In this document: positions 10,854-22,435 of the stretch, one piece after another | How the letters are laid out: each line of letters begins with the position of its first letter | How positions within the stretch are numbered: position 1 is the stretch's first letter | Source: Anthoceros angustus | Taxonomy: Eukaryota > Streptophyta > Anthocerotopsida > Anthocerotales > Anthocerotaceae | DNA length: 64,000 bases | Reading direction: 5' to 3' | Assembly: GCA_010909165.1 (NCBI GenBank) | Contig: VJWM01000186.1 | Span: forward strand, 372,001 to 436,000 | The notes under the pieces: generated by a model | The model's database searches: none | The model's input: the letters and a program-made list of their open reading frames with translations, nothing else | What the model was told of the DNA's origin: nothing | Program-made: the position numbers and the translations under genes

Positions 10854-11800
10854 TCAATATCCTACCGTGTCCAAAGATGCTATGTAGTTCAAACACCCAA
10901 CTGCATGACGGTAAGGGACCTGGCTCATAGCTGCTTTTTCCTCATCATCTTGTGGAGATTGCTCTATAGATAGCTTCTGACCTACTGTGCCTGGTGTACT
11001 AACGGGTTTGGCATCCGCTAGGTTGAAGCGACGAAGTGTCTCATTCACATACTTGGTCTGATGAAGAATCAAGGTACGGTTTTCCCTGTCACGCACAAGC
11101 TGAACACCAAGGACAAATGTGAGCTGATCTATGTCTTTCATGTCGTAACGCTTGTGTAGCATACTCTTGACCCATTCCAGAAGTTCTCGATTATTAGAAG
11201 CTAAAATGGCGTCGTCGACATATAGAGCCAAGATCACAATGTGGCCTCCTTTGGTATACATATACACATTGGCGTCAGCTGGATTCTGGACAAAGCCAAT
11301 GGATTTGAGGTATTTATCAATGCATTTATACCACTCCCTTGCGCCCTTAAGCCCAGAGAGTCTTCTTGAGCTTGCACCACCCCGGGTGCTCAGATCCACA
11401 AAGCCCTCGGGCTGATCCATATAGATGTCTTCTTCTAACTCTCCATACAGAAAAGCAGTTGACACGTCCATCTGTTCAAGATCCCAATCACGGGCTGCAG
11501 CAAGGGCCAACATCATCTTGATGGATTGCGTCTTCACAACAGGGCTGAAAGTCTCATTGAAATCAACACCTGCAACTTGAGAGAAGCCACGAGCTACCAA
11601 ACGTGATTTGTAACGTGCTATCTCTCCTTGTGCATTTCATTTGTGCTTGAATACCCACTTGCAGCTCACAGTTTTCCTTCCAGCAGGTAAGGGACAGAGC
11701 TCCCAGGTCTCATTTTTCATCAAAGAGTCATATTCATCCTGGATTGATGGAATCCAGTGATGCTTATCCTTCCCTGTGATTGCCTCTTTATATGTGCGAG
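10854..11800 (-). pseudogene. Copia-A reverse transcriptase
   Basis: The minus strand shows TWELCPLP and VSCKWVFK near 11700, then an open frame of 248 codons from 11600 with VARGFSQVAGVDFNETFSPVVK, DVSTAFLYGELEE and the catalytic ALYVDDAILAS. The frame is broken near 11620, and the YGLKQ block is altered (LSGLKG). This is the RNA-dependent DNA polymerase of the element. Confidence 0.92.
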
Positions 11801-12224
11801 GTTACCGGATGAGAAGTGCCGGATGAAAAGACTTCACCGAGACGTAACGAGGTCGCTCTAAAGTCCTCCGCTCATATGGTTTATATTGCCAATTTTCTCT
11901 AGAAGGACGGAACGGGTAGGGTATCTACGCTCTTCCTCATCCGTTGTGTAGGTAATGGGTCGTGCACTGATCACGGGTTCTGCACTAGGAACGTCTTCAT
12001 CATCGCAGCCGTGGATCGATCTCAATCGATTCTATAGCTACATCCGCCGGCTCTAAATCCTCACGAGCTTCTTCAAAACGTAAAGGAGCGAGGGCGCAGT
12101 GAGTCGAAGTACACTACTTTGCTGCAAATGTGGACTCGTGGTGAGATGGCTGAAAACGGCCGAGGTGATTGTGCACCTTTGTGGAGTTTCCGACTGCGTG
12201 AAATTTGCTGCCGTGCCGATCGAG

Positions 12225-13585
12225 AAACACTGCCGGATCGCTTGTAGATGCCGTGATCCACCCTCAAGGGCTAGCAGGAAATGTATTGGGAGAACAATCA
12301 CTGCAATTCATACACGGCATCTTGTGGAAAATCCGAAGGAGAATCATCAAAAACAGAGTCATCAGGAGCAGAACCAAAAATGGAGCAGTGGCAGATTGAG
12401 GGCTGGTGATCTCCTTGAAGGTAACGCTCCTGGCAAAAAGAGAAGTTCGTGAAACCGGGTCATAAAGCTTATATGCTTTGATTTCCTCACCATAGCCCAC
12501 AAAAATAAGGGGTCGTGCCCTGTCCTCAAGCTTTTTACGTTGTTCCTCATGTATGTAAGCATATGCTGGAGAACCGAAGACACGTAAGTGGAGCAAGCTA
12601 GGCTTCCTTTGCCAAAGAACTTCGAAAGGAGTTCGATCTAAGACAGCAGCAGTGAGGAGGCGATTCAGATGTAGGTAGCCGTAACCACAGCCTCAGCCCA
12701 ATATGATTTGTGAAGGCCAGACCAAGCTAGCATACTCCGAGTCATATTTAATAAAGTCTGGTTACGGCGCTCTGCAACGCCATTCTGCTGCTGAGTGTAG
12801 GGTATACTAAGCTGCCTTGTGATGCCTTGTGGGGAGAGGTACTCGTCAAACTGGGAGTTCACAAATTCTGTACCATTGTCGTAGCGAAGGCACTTAAGGT
12901 AACCCCCTGTTTGTCGTTGAATCATGGTCAGCCATTCCCGGAAGAAAGAAAAAGTATCGAACTTCTTCTTGATGGATACGCCCGTGAGTAACCCAGTCAT
13001 GTGATGGTCAAGTAATAAAGAGATCCACCCAAGGACGCAACATGAATCTTGCCAGATATGTCGGCATGCACAAGATCAAGGACATGGCTGGTTCTGAAAG
13101 CTGGAGTGTTTGGGAAAGGAAGCTCCTTTTGTTTAGCCAGGACACAAGACTCGCAAAGGGGAAGCTCCTTAAAGCACCTAGGTAAGGGTTCACGATAGCA
13201 CTCAAGATTTGACATTTTTATGAGCTTGTCTCGGTTAGCATGACCTAGACGAGCATGCCACAGTTGAGCTAGTGAGGCTTGTGATTTTTCCGCTACCCGA
13301 ACACTCTTAGAACGCAACAGATGTCTAACTGTCAGGTCATCCTCAAGAACACCTCGAGCTACGACAATCTGAGAACCTGTCTGAGAAAGCAAGCAGCCAG
13401 CAGAGGTGAAGGTAAGCTGAAAACGACGTAATTTCATGAGCTGACTAACCGACAGAAGGTGCTTGGCCATGTCAGGGACAAAAAGCACGTTGTCGAGTTG
13501 GAGAAGCTCTCCATTTGTCTGCTGGAAACAGCAGGAGCCACGGCCAAGTATCTTCAGACCTGTTCTGGTAAGCTCATCCCCATGC
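12225..13585 (-). repeat. Copia-A internal duplication, distal copy (protease-integrase)
   Basis: This is a second copy of 13586-14945 at about 1.35-1.36 kb spacing. It encodes the end of the protease region (GDELTRTGLKILG), the integrase zinc finger (HARLGHANRDKL ... CESCVLAKQ), the core ending RYDNGTEFVNSQFDEYL, and the integrase tail. Two small frame breaks lie near 12600 and 12997. The unit junction, near 13586, places GATGCCGTGATCCACC right after the protease motif. Confidence 0.88.
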
Positions 13586-14945
13586 AAAGACACTGCTGGG
13601 ATCTAGATGCCGTGATCCACCAAGGGCTAGCAGGTGGAACAGTATTGGGAGAACAAGCCAATTCATACACGGCATCTTGTGGAAAATCCAAGGAGAATCA
13701 TCAAAAACAGAGTCATCGAGCGTAACCAAAAATGGAGCAAAGGCATTGAGGGTGGTGATCTCCTTGAAGGTAACGCCCGGCAAAAGAGAAGTTCGTGAAA
13801 CCGGTCATAAAGCTTATATGCTTTGGTTTCTTCACCATAGCCTACAAAAATAAGGGGCCGTGCCCTGTCCTCAAGCTTTTTGCATTGTTCCTCATGTATG
13901 TAAGCATATGGAGGAGAACCGAAGACACATAAGTGGAGCAAGCTAGGCTTCCTTTTCCAAAGAACTTCGAAAGGAGTCCGATCTAAGACAACAAGAAGTG
14001 AGGAGGCGATTCAGATGTAGCCGTAACTACGCCTCACCAGATGATTTGTGAAGGCCAGACCAAGCTAGCATACTCCTTGTCATATTTAATAAAGTCTGGT
14101 TACGGCGCTCCGCAACGCCATTCTGCTACTGAGTGTAGGGTATACTAAGCTGCCTTGTAATGCCTTGTGTGGAGAGGTACTCATCAAACTGAGAATTCAC
14201 AAATTCTGTACCATTGTCGGAGCGAAGGCACTTAAGGTAACCCCCTGTTTGTCGTTGAATCATGGTCAGCCATTCCTGGAAGAAAGGAAAAGTATCTGAC
14301 TTCTTCTTCAGTGGATATGTCCAAGAGTAACGGCTGTAGTCGTCAGTGATGGTCAAGTAATAGAGAGAGCCACCCAAAGACGGGACATGAATTTTGCCAG
14401 AGATGTCAGCATGCACAAGGTCGAGGACATGGCTGGTTCTAAAGGCAGGGGTGTTGGGAAAGGGGAGCTCTTTCTGCTTTGCCAAAACACACGACTCGCA
14501 GAGAGAAAGCTCCTTAAAACACCTAGGTAAGGGTTCACGATAGCACTCAAGATTTGACATTTTTATGAGCTTGTCTCGGTTAGCGTGACCTAGACGAGCA
14601 TGCCACAATTGAGCTAGTGAAGCTTGTGTTTTTTCAGCTATCCGAACACTCTTAGCTGGAACGCAGCGTATGTCTAACCTGTACAGGTCATCCTCAAGAA
14701 CACCTCGAGCTACGACAATCTGAGAACCTGTCTGAGAAAGCAAGCAGCCAGCAGAGGTGAAGGTAAGCTGAAAACGACGTAATTTCATGAGCTGACTAAC
14801 CGACAGAAGGTGCTTGGCCATGTCAGGGACATAAAGCACGTTGTCGAGTTGGAGAAGCTCTCCATCTGTCTGCTGGAAGCAGCAAGAGCCACGGCCAAGT
14901 ATCTTCAGACCTGTTCTGGTAAGCTCATCCCCAAGCAGCACACAC
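13586..14945 (-). repeat. Copia-A internal duplication, proximal copy
   Basis: This copy is continuous with gag upstream on the minus strand. It holds integrase zinc finger, core and tail (SPPYAYIHEEQ, FVGYGEETKAYKLYD). It differs from the distal copy by scattered substitutions and short indels. Confidence 0.88.
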
Positions 14946-15960
14946 TCTGTTGTGTAAAGGGGAACAAAATTGCTCAACAAAGAACGATTGTGGCAGATGT
15001 GTGTGGTAGCCCCTGAGTCGAGATACCAAGAGTCACCAGGTTTGGAAGATGCCAAAAGGCATGTTGTCATCACCACAGGTTGTCGATGTGAAGAGCTAGC
15101 CTGAGAAGGCTTATCCTTGGAGACATTATGGGCCTCAGCTTGTTTAGAAGTCTTCTCGGCCTTTTTAGGTTCTCCAGATTTCTTCTTACGGCACTCTCGT
15201 TCCCAGTGGCCTCGGGCACCGCACCAATTACAAGATCCAGCACGCTTTGTAGAGCTAGATTTGTTATCCTTGGCACCGCCAGCTGTGGGAGGACGAGGTC
15301 CTTTGCCGTATTGCTTAGATTTGGAAAATAGCACCTTGTCAGTTTTGGTTCGACCAGAAAAGGTATGTGTTCCTTGTCGGGTTTGTTCTTCTTGGTAAAG
15401 AGCTCCGATTACCTCTGTGAGACTGACGAGGGCTGGTTGTCCTGCAGCTAAGGCTCTACCAGCATCCCTAAGAGTGGCTTGGTAACTAGACACAAAGGGT
15501 TGATAGCTGGGTGGAAGGCTTGTTAAAAGTTGTGCTACAGCATCAAGCTCAGTCATGGTACAGCCAAGGGAAATGAATTGTGACCTGAGCTGTCTGAACT
15601 TGCCTACAAATGTAGCTGCCTTATCACCTTCACGCATGCGAAGAGAGAACAGCTCACTTCGTACAGAACACATGGTGACCATGTTCTTCACGTCATAAGT
15701 GTCACTGAGCTGTTTCCACATTTCCTCAGCACTTGTGAGGTAAGCAATGTCCGGTACAAGCACGTCCCAAACGCTTATGAGGAGAGCGGGCAACATTATT
15801 AGAGTGTGTCCATTTGTCCCGATCATCTTGGCATTATGGCAGGCGAGGAGTGCTCCCACACACCACGTCCCACACATGTCGAGCTTCAAGAGCGCCTCAT
15901 GCGGACACTCCACATAGGATATCGCCCATTGAACCGGTCTCGCTTCTTTAAATCAAGTGT
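14126..15960 (-). pseudogene. Copia-A gag-protease-integrase polyprotein
   Basis: A long open frame (595 codons from the Met at 15913). Gag similarity extends upstream to about 15960 (KRDRFNGRYPMWSVRMR), so the true start is further 5' and a frame break lies between. Gag is followed by a CCHC zinc knuckle (CNWCGARGHWEREC), the protease motif SWYLDSGATTHIC, the integrase HHCC finger and the integrase core with SDNGTEF. It is the best preserved retroelement ORF in the window. RT and RNase H are separated from it by the duplication. Confidence 0.92.
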
Positions 15961-16203
15961 ATGTAGGTTGGTGCACAGGAAGCGCGTACATGTGTTGTCC
16001 AAGTCCTCCAAGGCCAGTCAAGGTTCCCGAGGCTTCAGCAAAGGTTGGGCACTTGCCCCGCCCGATGCCGGGTTGTGGAGGTTGCCCAGTCTTTGCTCCA
16101 GCAGCAGGTGTTCAAAAGGTAAGGGTTGTGCGCTAAAACCCTCCGACTCGAGCGGATTTCCGCGCCCAACTCGGCGCAGGCGGAGGAATGGCAGCCCAAC
16201 TCT

Positions 16204-16835
16204 GTGGAGCTCCAAATCCAGCCCCTAGAGGCGAGAGGGTTGAGAAATCCGCACCGAGGGTCCGGAGGAAGAGTTAGCCACCGCTCCTTGAGCTTGCGCT
16301 GATGCAACTTGTTATCGTGCCGCCAAGAGGGCCGGAGAGGTGGTGAAAGTTGTGGCGATGCTGTCAAAGAGGAGGCCGGGCCGCTGCTTTTGGCCATCCA
16401 TCACTCGCCTTGCTCTATGTCCCGGTTTGATGTGGATCCGTGTTGTGGAGGGCCTGTGCGGACATGGTAGTAGGTAGCCGCCATTCTGTGATGCGCCCCG
16501 ACAGCTCAAATCCAGCCCCTAGAGGCGGCAGAAGGTTGAGAAATCCAGACCCTGCCGAGGGTCCGGAGGAAGAGTTAGCCACCGTTCCTTGAGCTTGCGC
16601 TGATGCAGAACTTGTTGGCCGTGCGGCGCCGAAGAGGGCTGGAGAGGTGGTGAAAGTTGTGGCGGACAGTGCCGGGCCGCCGAAGAGGAGGCCAGCGGCG
16701 TTGCTCAGCCCGGTCATCCAGTCTGTACCTCGCCCTTGCTCTATGTCCTGGTTTGATGTGGATCCAGGTGTTGTGGAGGGGCCTGTGCGGACATGGTAGG
16801 TAGGGCTTGTCTGCCATTCGGGATGCGATCCTCAG
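16204..16835. repeat. Two-copy tandem repeat, period about 294 bp
   Basis: The phrase TCCAGCCCCTAGAGGC at 16217 recurs at 16511, with GGTTTGATGTGGATCC and GCGGACATGGTAG downstream in both units. It lies in the copia-A leader between 5' LTR and gag. The copies differ by many short indels. Confidence 0.85.
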
Positions 16836-16849
16836 AGCCCAAATTGTGT

Positions 16850-17650
16850 GTGCAGGAGGCGTGGAGAATGGGAAAGGGCGTTTCAGCGGCTATGGAAGAG
16901 GCGTGTGAATATATGCAACCATACGTCGCGGGCTGAGCAGGTGAAGGGGGCCGAGACGGTTACGCAAGGGTAAGCTCGCGTCCCTTCAATTTTCTTTTGC
17001 TCACGTCCCATCGATGCTCGCACATGCCGCCCCGGTGATCTGCGCCTGACAGCTAACCCGAATCCACCCCCTTGCATGCAGTTTGGTGTCGCTTGGCTGC
17101 TATGCCTGCGACGCTTCACAGCTCCCAGTGTTGCAGCAAGGATTTGCTCACGGGAAGCTTGAAGTGGCTAGAGATCTTCAGAAAATTGAAGAGGCTCGGC
17201 CCTTCGATGCTGAATCCAGGCCGAAAGTGTGTCCGAATTGCTTGCATAGGGTTTGCATATCAAACGCAAGCTCTTCCACCATGAGCCTGGGCTTGAGCAA
17301 TTTCCTCCTTGAGCCCAATTAGCCAAAACTTCATCCGCAGTCGTGATTGTTGCTCGCAATGGAAAGGCTCGAGATGCTCGAGAGTGTCTTCAGGTCTGTG
17401 GCGAGGAGATATGTGTGGGTGGAGATGTCTATGTCGCTCACAATACTCGGTGGGTAGTCTTGGATTAAATCGATGATGATGAGGGGTGGGTGCTTCTCAC
17501 GTGTTGTGTTGTTTATTGTTGCAGGAACACGTCCAGCCACCAGTTGTGGCCTTGGAGCCTGGTGAGAGAACTCAACGTTCCTTGAAGCACGGGAACTAGA
17601 TTGCCAGCCAGCTCTGCGCCTCGGCATCTTCAGGGATCTGCAACCCAAGT
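16850..17650 (+). pseudogene. Possible captured host-gene fragment in copia-A leader
   Basis: Plus-strand exon-like pieces, antisense to the element: about 16850-16971 (ERAFQRLWKRRVNIC), 17082-17322 (ARDLQKIEEARPFDAES, KVCPNCLHRVC), 17341-17450 (ARECLQVCGEEICVGG) and 17522 on. They are separated by candidate introns with GTAAG donors and TGCAG acceptors (for example CATGCAG at 17082 and TTGTTGCAG at 17522). Protein-like composition and splice signals suggest DNA copied from a normal gene. I cannot name the family; the two cysteine pairs might bind zinc. Confidence 0.45.
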
Positions 17651-17860
17651 AGCCAGCTTTGTGCAGCGGAAATTAGTGTAGGAATTTGCTGTACTTTTAA
17701 CTCCTATGTAAGTTGCAGGTGCGAAAGGTGTGTTGTGCACACAACTGAGAAGCCATAGAATTTGTGGCTTCTACGTAGCGTGCCCAATTATACTTCTCGC
17801 GTCTTCTCATCCAAGTTACTAGGAGTAGATTAGCATAAATAATGCTAGGTTGAGCAGCAT

Positions 17861-17990
17861 GATATCACATGCTCTGATAGCAATTTGACGGTTAAGTCAG
17901 AGTATTGCATACAATCCATATTCCATTTTTTGAAATATGGATAATGCAAAATTCTGATTTGACCGTCTTCTAGCAATTACATGTGCATAG
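17861..17990. repeat. Imperfect palindrome beside copia-A 5' LTR
   Basis: The arms CACATG...GACGGTTAAGTCAGAGTATTG and its near reverse complement meet at CCATATTCCATTTTTTGAAATATGG. By eye roughly three quarters of arm positions pair. It sits where primer-binding sequence would be expected; a TATCAGAGC-like phrase is inside the left arm. Confidence 0.6.
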
Positions 17991-18027
17991 TAGTGTAAAA
18001 CTAGAAAGGATCAGAACACATGTGATA

Positions 18028-18197
18028 ATGGCAAGCGTGGCTAGCTAGAGCAGTGAGCGAGAGCAAAACACTTGCACAGAAAAACTTATCAAATAAATGT
18101 GAAAGTGTAGCTTAAATACAATGAATAAATAACTGTTCATATAAAGCTAACCTAACCCTAACTTAAGTAACCAGCAAATGTGGTTATCAATTTAACA
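18028..18197 (-). repeat. Copia-A 5' LTR
   Basis: This is the partner of 10021-10190. No standard tRNA-Met primer site (TGGTATCAGAGC) follows it on the minus strand; an inverted-repeat arm does instead. Confidence 0.93.
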
Positions 18198-18360
18198 ATA
18201 GGCCGTAATTCTGAGTACCCTTGAGGTACCGCATGATGCGCTTGAGAGCAACCAGTTGATCCCTCCTCGATTCTCCGAGAATTGAGCAACAAAGATTCAC
18301 GGTTTGAGATGTCCGGTCTTCCTCGACACTAAGAACATGAGAGTGCCAACCCCATGCTAG
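18198..18360 (-). pseudogene. Copia-B RNase H, 5' part
   Basis: The minus strand reads a degenerate RPDIS block, then LKRIMRYLKGTQNYGL, which continues across copia-A into 10020. It proves copia-A inserted into an older copia. The segment ends near 18360 at the edge of R1 sequence; copia-B upstream parts are absent. Confidence 0.8.
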
Positions 18361-18499
18361 GGCATGCCCATCTCCTTCTTGTCCTCTTCTGCTTGATGGC
18401 AGGAAGCAGATGAGAGCTTGTGGAATGCAAAAGTTTGGGCAACCAGCCCAAAAGAGCCGGAGGCAGAACGAATTTGATTTTTTTTAAAAGCGATTGAAG

Positions 18500-20279
18500 A
18501 GGATCATGCGGGGAATTTTCTGGAATCCTTGAAGCTGGAGCTGTAGGATACTGGTAGGAAGACAAAGAGGATATCTCGGGGAAAAGAAACGGGTCAAAAC
18601 GACCCCCAAAGTAGAAGAAAATCCAAGGGGCGGTCAGGCTACCACCGTAGGTCGCCACACCACGCGAGGGTCGAGAGGAAGAGCGCATCTACCGCTGTAG
18701 GTCGCGACTACCGCAGAGGTATCAAGTCTCGCTAAAAAGAGAAATTAGGATAGGAGGATATCCACTATATATGCCTACCAATAGGGAAATAGATAAGTAG
18801 GATTAATTAGAATGTAAATACTTAGGGGTTGCAAATAGGGCAGGGAAATAGGTAATCTAGGCAGGATTAGGTATTTTAGGAGGGTGAATCAAATCTAGGG
18901 TTGAGAGGCTTCCAGGTGGCAGCCATCCAAGGAGGGCAAAGTGCAGTTTGGGCAGCGCCAACTCTCTCTCCGAATTGAGGCATCCTGACTACGCGAAGAG
19001 CTAGAGTTGGACCTGGAGCGTAAGAGGAGAAGAGGACGACTGTCATCGCCATCGCTGATCGGGGCAAGAGGAAGGCGAATTTGTGTCTTGTTGGAAGTTG
19101 GGAGGAAGCCCTAGCTCCAGGCAATCGGTGAAGAAGAGAAGGAAGAAAAGAAGAAGGCGAAGAGGAAAGGAGGAAGGCACCAGGAGGCGTGAAGAGCTCA
19201 TGACACCGCGAGTGTTGAGTCTTTGGGAGGCAGTGGGCGCAAGGCGGGCGCTTGACCAGAGCAACCACGAAATTGAAGGAAGAGTCACGTGAAGGCGCGA
19301 GTAATTGGTGAGAGGCACCTGCGAGGGAGAAGAAGAAGAGAAGAAGGTGGCGGGGAGTAAGCCAGGGCTAACTTCCTAATTGTGTGATTGTTCCCCACCA
19401 AGAGAGTCTCAAGGTGAAACACCGAGAGGGCGAGAGAGAGCTTGCAATTGGGAAGTAACTCCTTTTGAAGCCGCTTGGAGAGTAAGAAGGCGCCATGACT
19501 CGAGCTGCTAAGGGCAAGGGAAGGCGGCGCCCACCAAGGGCTCGTCCTCAGGAGGAGGAAGAGGCAAAAAGCCAGCAGCGGTGGCCGCGCCGCCAGGAGG
19601 AGGCGATTTCGAGATGCCCTATTTCACTTGTTTCGCAGGGCAGCTCAACCCCCGCGATTTGGTGGATTTTAGGCAGTGGGCGGAGATTGGAAGGAGAACA
19701 TCCAATTGGGATGGGTGTATGGCCGCCAGTGGGCCTACACCAATTTGGAGTTGATTGAGGAGTGCTACATCAATCTCCATCAATCAGAGGCAGCCCTTGC
19801 CGCTTTTCCCTGTGATGGATATAGGCCTCATACATTATTGTGCCCCAATCCGGCTTGGCTCCTCGCGAAATCTTCCACAAGAATTGGAGGAAGTTGGTGC
19901 TGAAATAAGAAGTGTGTTGGTAATTCACCAACCCCAGGACAATCTTGGCAAAGAGCCGCCATTTCAGCTCCTTGATGTTGTCCGTCTTCCACCGTTCTTG
20001 GCGTGGGCCTTCACCTCCGGCCCATCATGTCTAAGACCTCGGGATTTCAAAGGGAAATCCTCTTCCTCCATTTGTCCTCTCAAGGAGAGCAATTCTGAGC
20101 TCCTCCTCCTCGGTCTTCCATACACTTGACGAATGCTTGGTCTGCCAGCCGGTGATCACCCAGCATCTCCAGCCAGGCCGAATTCCTTGGATGCAGAGGG
20201 GCACGGCCATGTTACCTCAAAGACCTACTTGGTGCATTTGTGGGAGACTAAGGCTCTTGACCAGTTAAAGAGCTTGAGG
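18500..20279 (+). mobile_element. R1 repeat family, copy 1
   Basis: First of two tandem units (spacing 1774-1782 bp). The order is a conserved start (GGGAATTTTCTGGAATCC); phrases pairing CTACCACCGTAGG with CTACCGCTGTAGG; a promoter-like CCACTATATATGCC near 18765; a leader; an ATG at 19495 opening a basic peptide (TRAAKGKGRRRPPRA); then a frame with EMPYFTCFAG and AYTNLELIEECYINLHQ. The unit stops at GAGCTTGAGGAT and joins copy 2. No RT, integrase or transposase is visible. I do not recognise the family; it may be an LTR or gag part of a large element. Confidence 0.7.
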
Positions 20280-21276
20280 ATCATGCGAATTTTCCTCGAA
20301 TCCTTGAAGCCGAGTCAGAGGATACCGGTAGGAAGACAAAGAGGATATCTCGGGAAAAGAACGGGTCAAAACGACCCCCAAAGTAGAAGAAAATCCAAGG
20401 GGCGGTCAGGCTACCACCGTAGGTCGCCACACCACGCGAGGGTCGAGAGGAAGAGCGCATCTACCGCTGTAGGTCGCGACTACCGCAGAGGTATCAAGTC
20501 TCGCTAAAAAGAGAAATTAGGATAGGAGGATATCCACTATATATGCCTACCAATAGGGAAATAGATAAGTAGGATTAATTAGAATGTAAATACTTAGGGG
20601 TTGCAAATAGGGCAGGGAAATAGGTAATCTAGGCATGATTAGGTATTTTAGGAGGGTGAATCAAATCTAGGGTTGAGAGGCTCTGTGGCAAACCCATCCA
20701 AGGAGGGCAGTGGGGCTTAGCGCCAACTCTCTCTCAATTGAGGCATCCCCGACTCACGAAGAGCTAGAGTTGGACCTGGAGCGTAAGAGGAGAAGAGGAC
20801 GACTGTCATCGCCATCGTCGTCGGGAGCAAGAGGAAGACAGGCTGTGTGCGCGCTGGAAGTTGGGAGGAAGCCCTAGCTCCAGGCAATCGGTGAAGAAGA
20901 GAAGGAAGAAAAGAAGAAGGCGAAGAGGAAAGGAGGAAGGCACCACGCGCTGGGGAGCGTGAAGAGCTCGCGAAGCACCGCGAGTGTTGAGTGCTGGGAG
21001 GAGCAGTGGGCGCAAAGGCGGCGCTTCAGGCGACTGAGAGCAACCACGAAATTGAAGGAAGAGTCACCAGGAAGGCGCAGGCAATTGGGTAGAGGCACCT
21101 CTGCGAGGGAGAAGAAGAAGAGAAGAAGGTGGCGGGGAGTAAGCCAGGGCTAACTTCCTAATTGTGTGATTGTTCCCCACCAGGAGAGTCTCAAGGTGAA
21201 ACACCGAGAGGGCGAGAGAGAGCTTGCAATTGGGAAGTAACTCCTTTTGAAGCCGCTTGGAGAGTAAGAAGGCGCC

Positions 21277-22178
21277 ATGACTCGAGCTGCTAAGGGCAAG
21301 GGAAGGCGGCGCCCACCAAGGGCCTGCCTCGGAGGAGGAAGAGGCAAAAGCCAGCCACGGTACGCGCCGGCCAGAGGAGGCGATTTCGAGATGCCCTATT
21401 TCACTTGTTTCGCAGGCGTACCAACCCCGCGACGGTGGATTTTAGGCAAGCATGGAGATTGAAGGAGAACATCCACTGATGGTGTATGGCCTGGGCCTAC
21501 ACCAATTTGGAGTTGATTGAGGAGTGCTACATCAATCTCCATCAATCGAGGCACCTTGCCGCTCGTGATGGATATAGGCCTCATACATTGTGCCCCAATC
21601 CGGCTTGGCTCTCATGAAATCTTCCACAAGAATTGGAGGAAGTTGGTGCCGAATAAGAAGTGTGTTGGTAATTCACCAACCCTGGACAATCTTGGCAAAG
21701 ACCGCCATTTCAACTCCTTGATGTTGTCCGCCTTCCACCGTTCTTGGCGTGGGCCTTCACCTCCGGCCCATCATGTCTAAGACCTCGGGATTTCAAAGGG
21801 AAATCCTCTTCCCTCCATTTGTCCTCTCAAGGAGAGCAATTCCTGAGCTCTCCTCCTCCGGTCTTCCATACACTTGACGAATGCTTCGGACTGTCCAGCA
21901 GCGAGGATCAGTCCAGGCATTCCTCTCCGGCTAGGCCGAATTCCTTGGATGCAGAGGGGGCACGGCCATGTTACCTCAGCACCTACTTGGTGCATTTGTG
22001 GGAGACTAAGGGGCTCTTGACCAGCAAAGAGCTTGAGGATGCTTGGCATCCTTTTGAGATTATTCACCTCCAACCAACCTTAGAGCGCCTTGCCGCTCCC
22101 GAGGAAGACAATGGGAGGAGACTCCTGGCGCACTCAAGGCCAAGGACAGAGGAGGTGGAGGCAACGAGGTTGCCGTAG
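21277..22178 (+). pseudogene. R1 N-terminal ORF
   Basis: It opens with ATG and the basic TRAAKGKGRRRPPRA segment and continues in shifting frames: EMPYFTCFAG, then YGLGLH-type text, then FHTLDECFGLSSSEDQ, YLVHLWETKGLL and ELEDAWHPFEIIHLQPTLERLAAPEED. Tryptophan and aromatic-rich blocks recur in copies 1 and 3, so this was protein-coding. Small indels break it into at least three frames. The function is unknown; a gag-like structural role is a guess. Confidence 0.5.
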
Positions 22179-22435
22179 TGGGAGGCCTTTCCCCCACAAG
22201 AGGAGCCGGAAGGAAGAGCAAAAATCCCGGCCATAGAGGGGCCGTGTGGTAGTCTATAAGAAGCTGCAGACTACCACGGTGAGGTACGACCCAAGGGTGG
22301 GAGGAGTCCCCACCATTGAATGGGTGCGAGGAGAGGCACCGTCATTACCCAGATGGCGCACCACAGAAGACACCATGGTAGGTAACCAGTAGACTACATG
22401 CTAGGGGTTCACCACCGCGGTGAGCACCTCTGTAG

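Larger units (their letters stand above)
10021..18197 (-). mobile_element. Copia-A, complete Ty1/copia element with short LTRs
   Basis: This 8.18-kb element is bounded by two 170-bp direct repeats (10021-10190 and 18028-18197) that differ at only a few bases. On the minus strand the order is 5' LTR, long leader, gag with zinc knuckle, protease, integrase, a duplicated protease-integrase piece, RT, RNase H, polypurine tract and 3' LTR. Integrase before RT defines Ty1/copia. The outside flanks (GTGTAAATA and ATAGGCC) rejoin to restore copia-B coding, which fixes both edges. Pol is broken by frameshifts and the duplication, so it is probably non-autonomous as assembled. Confidence 0.92.
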
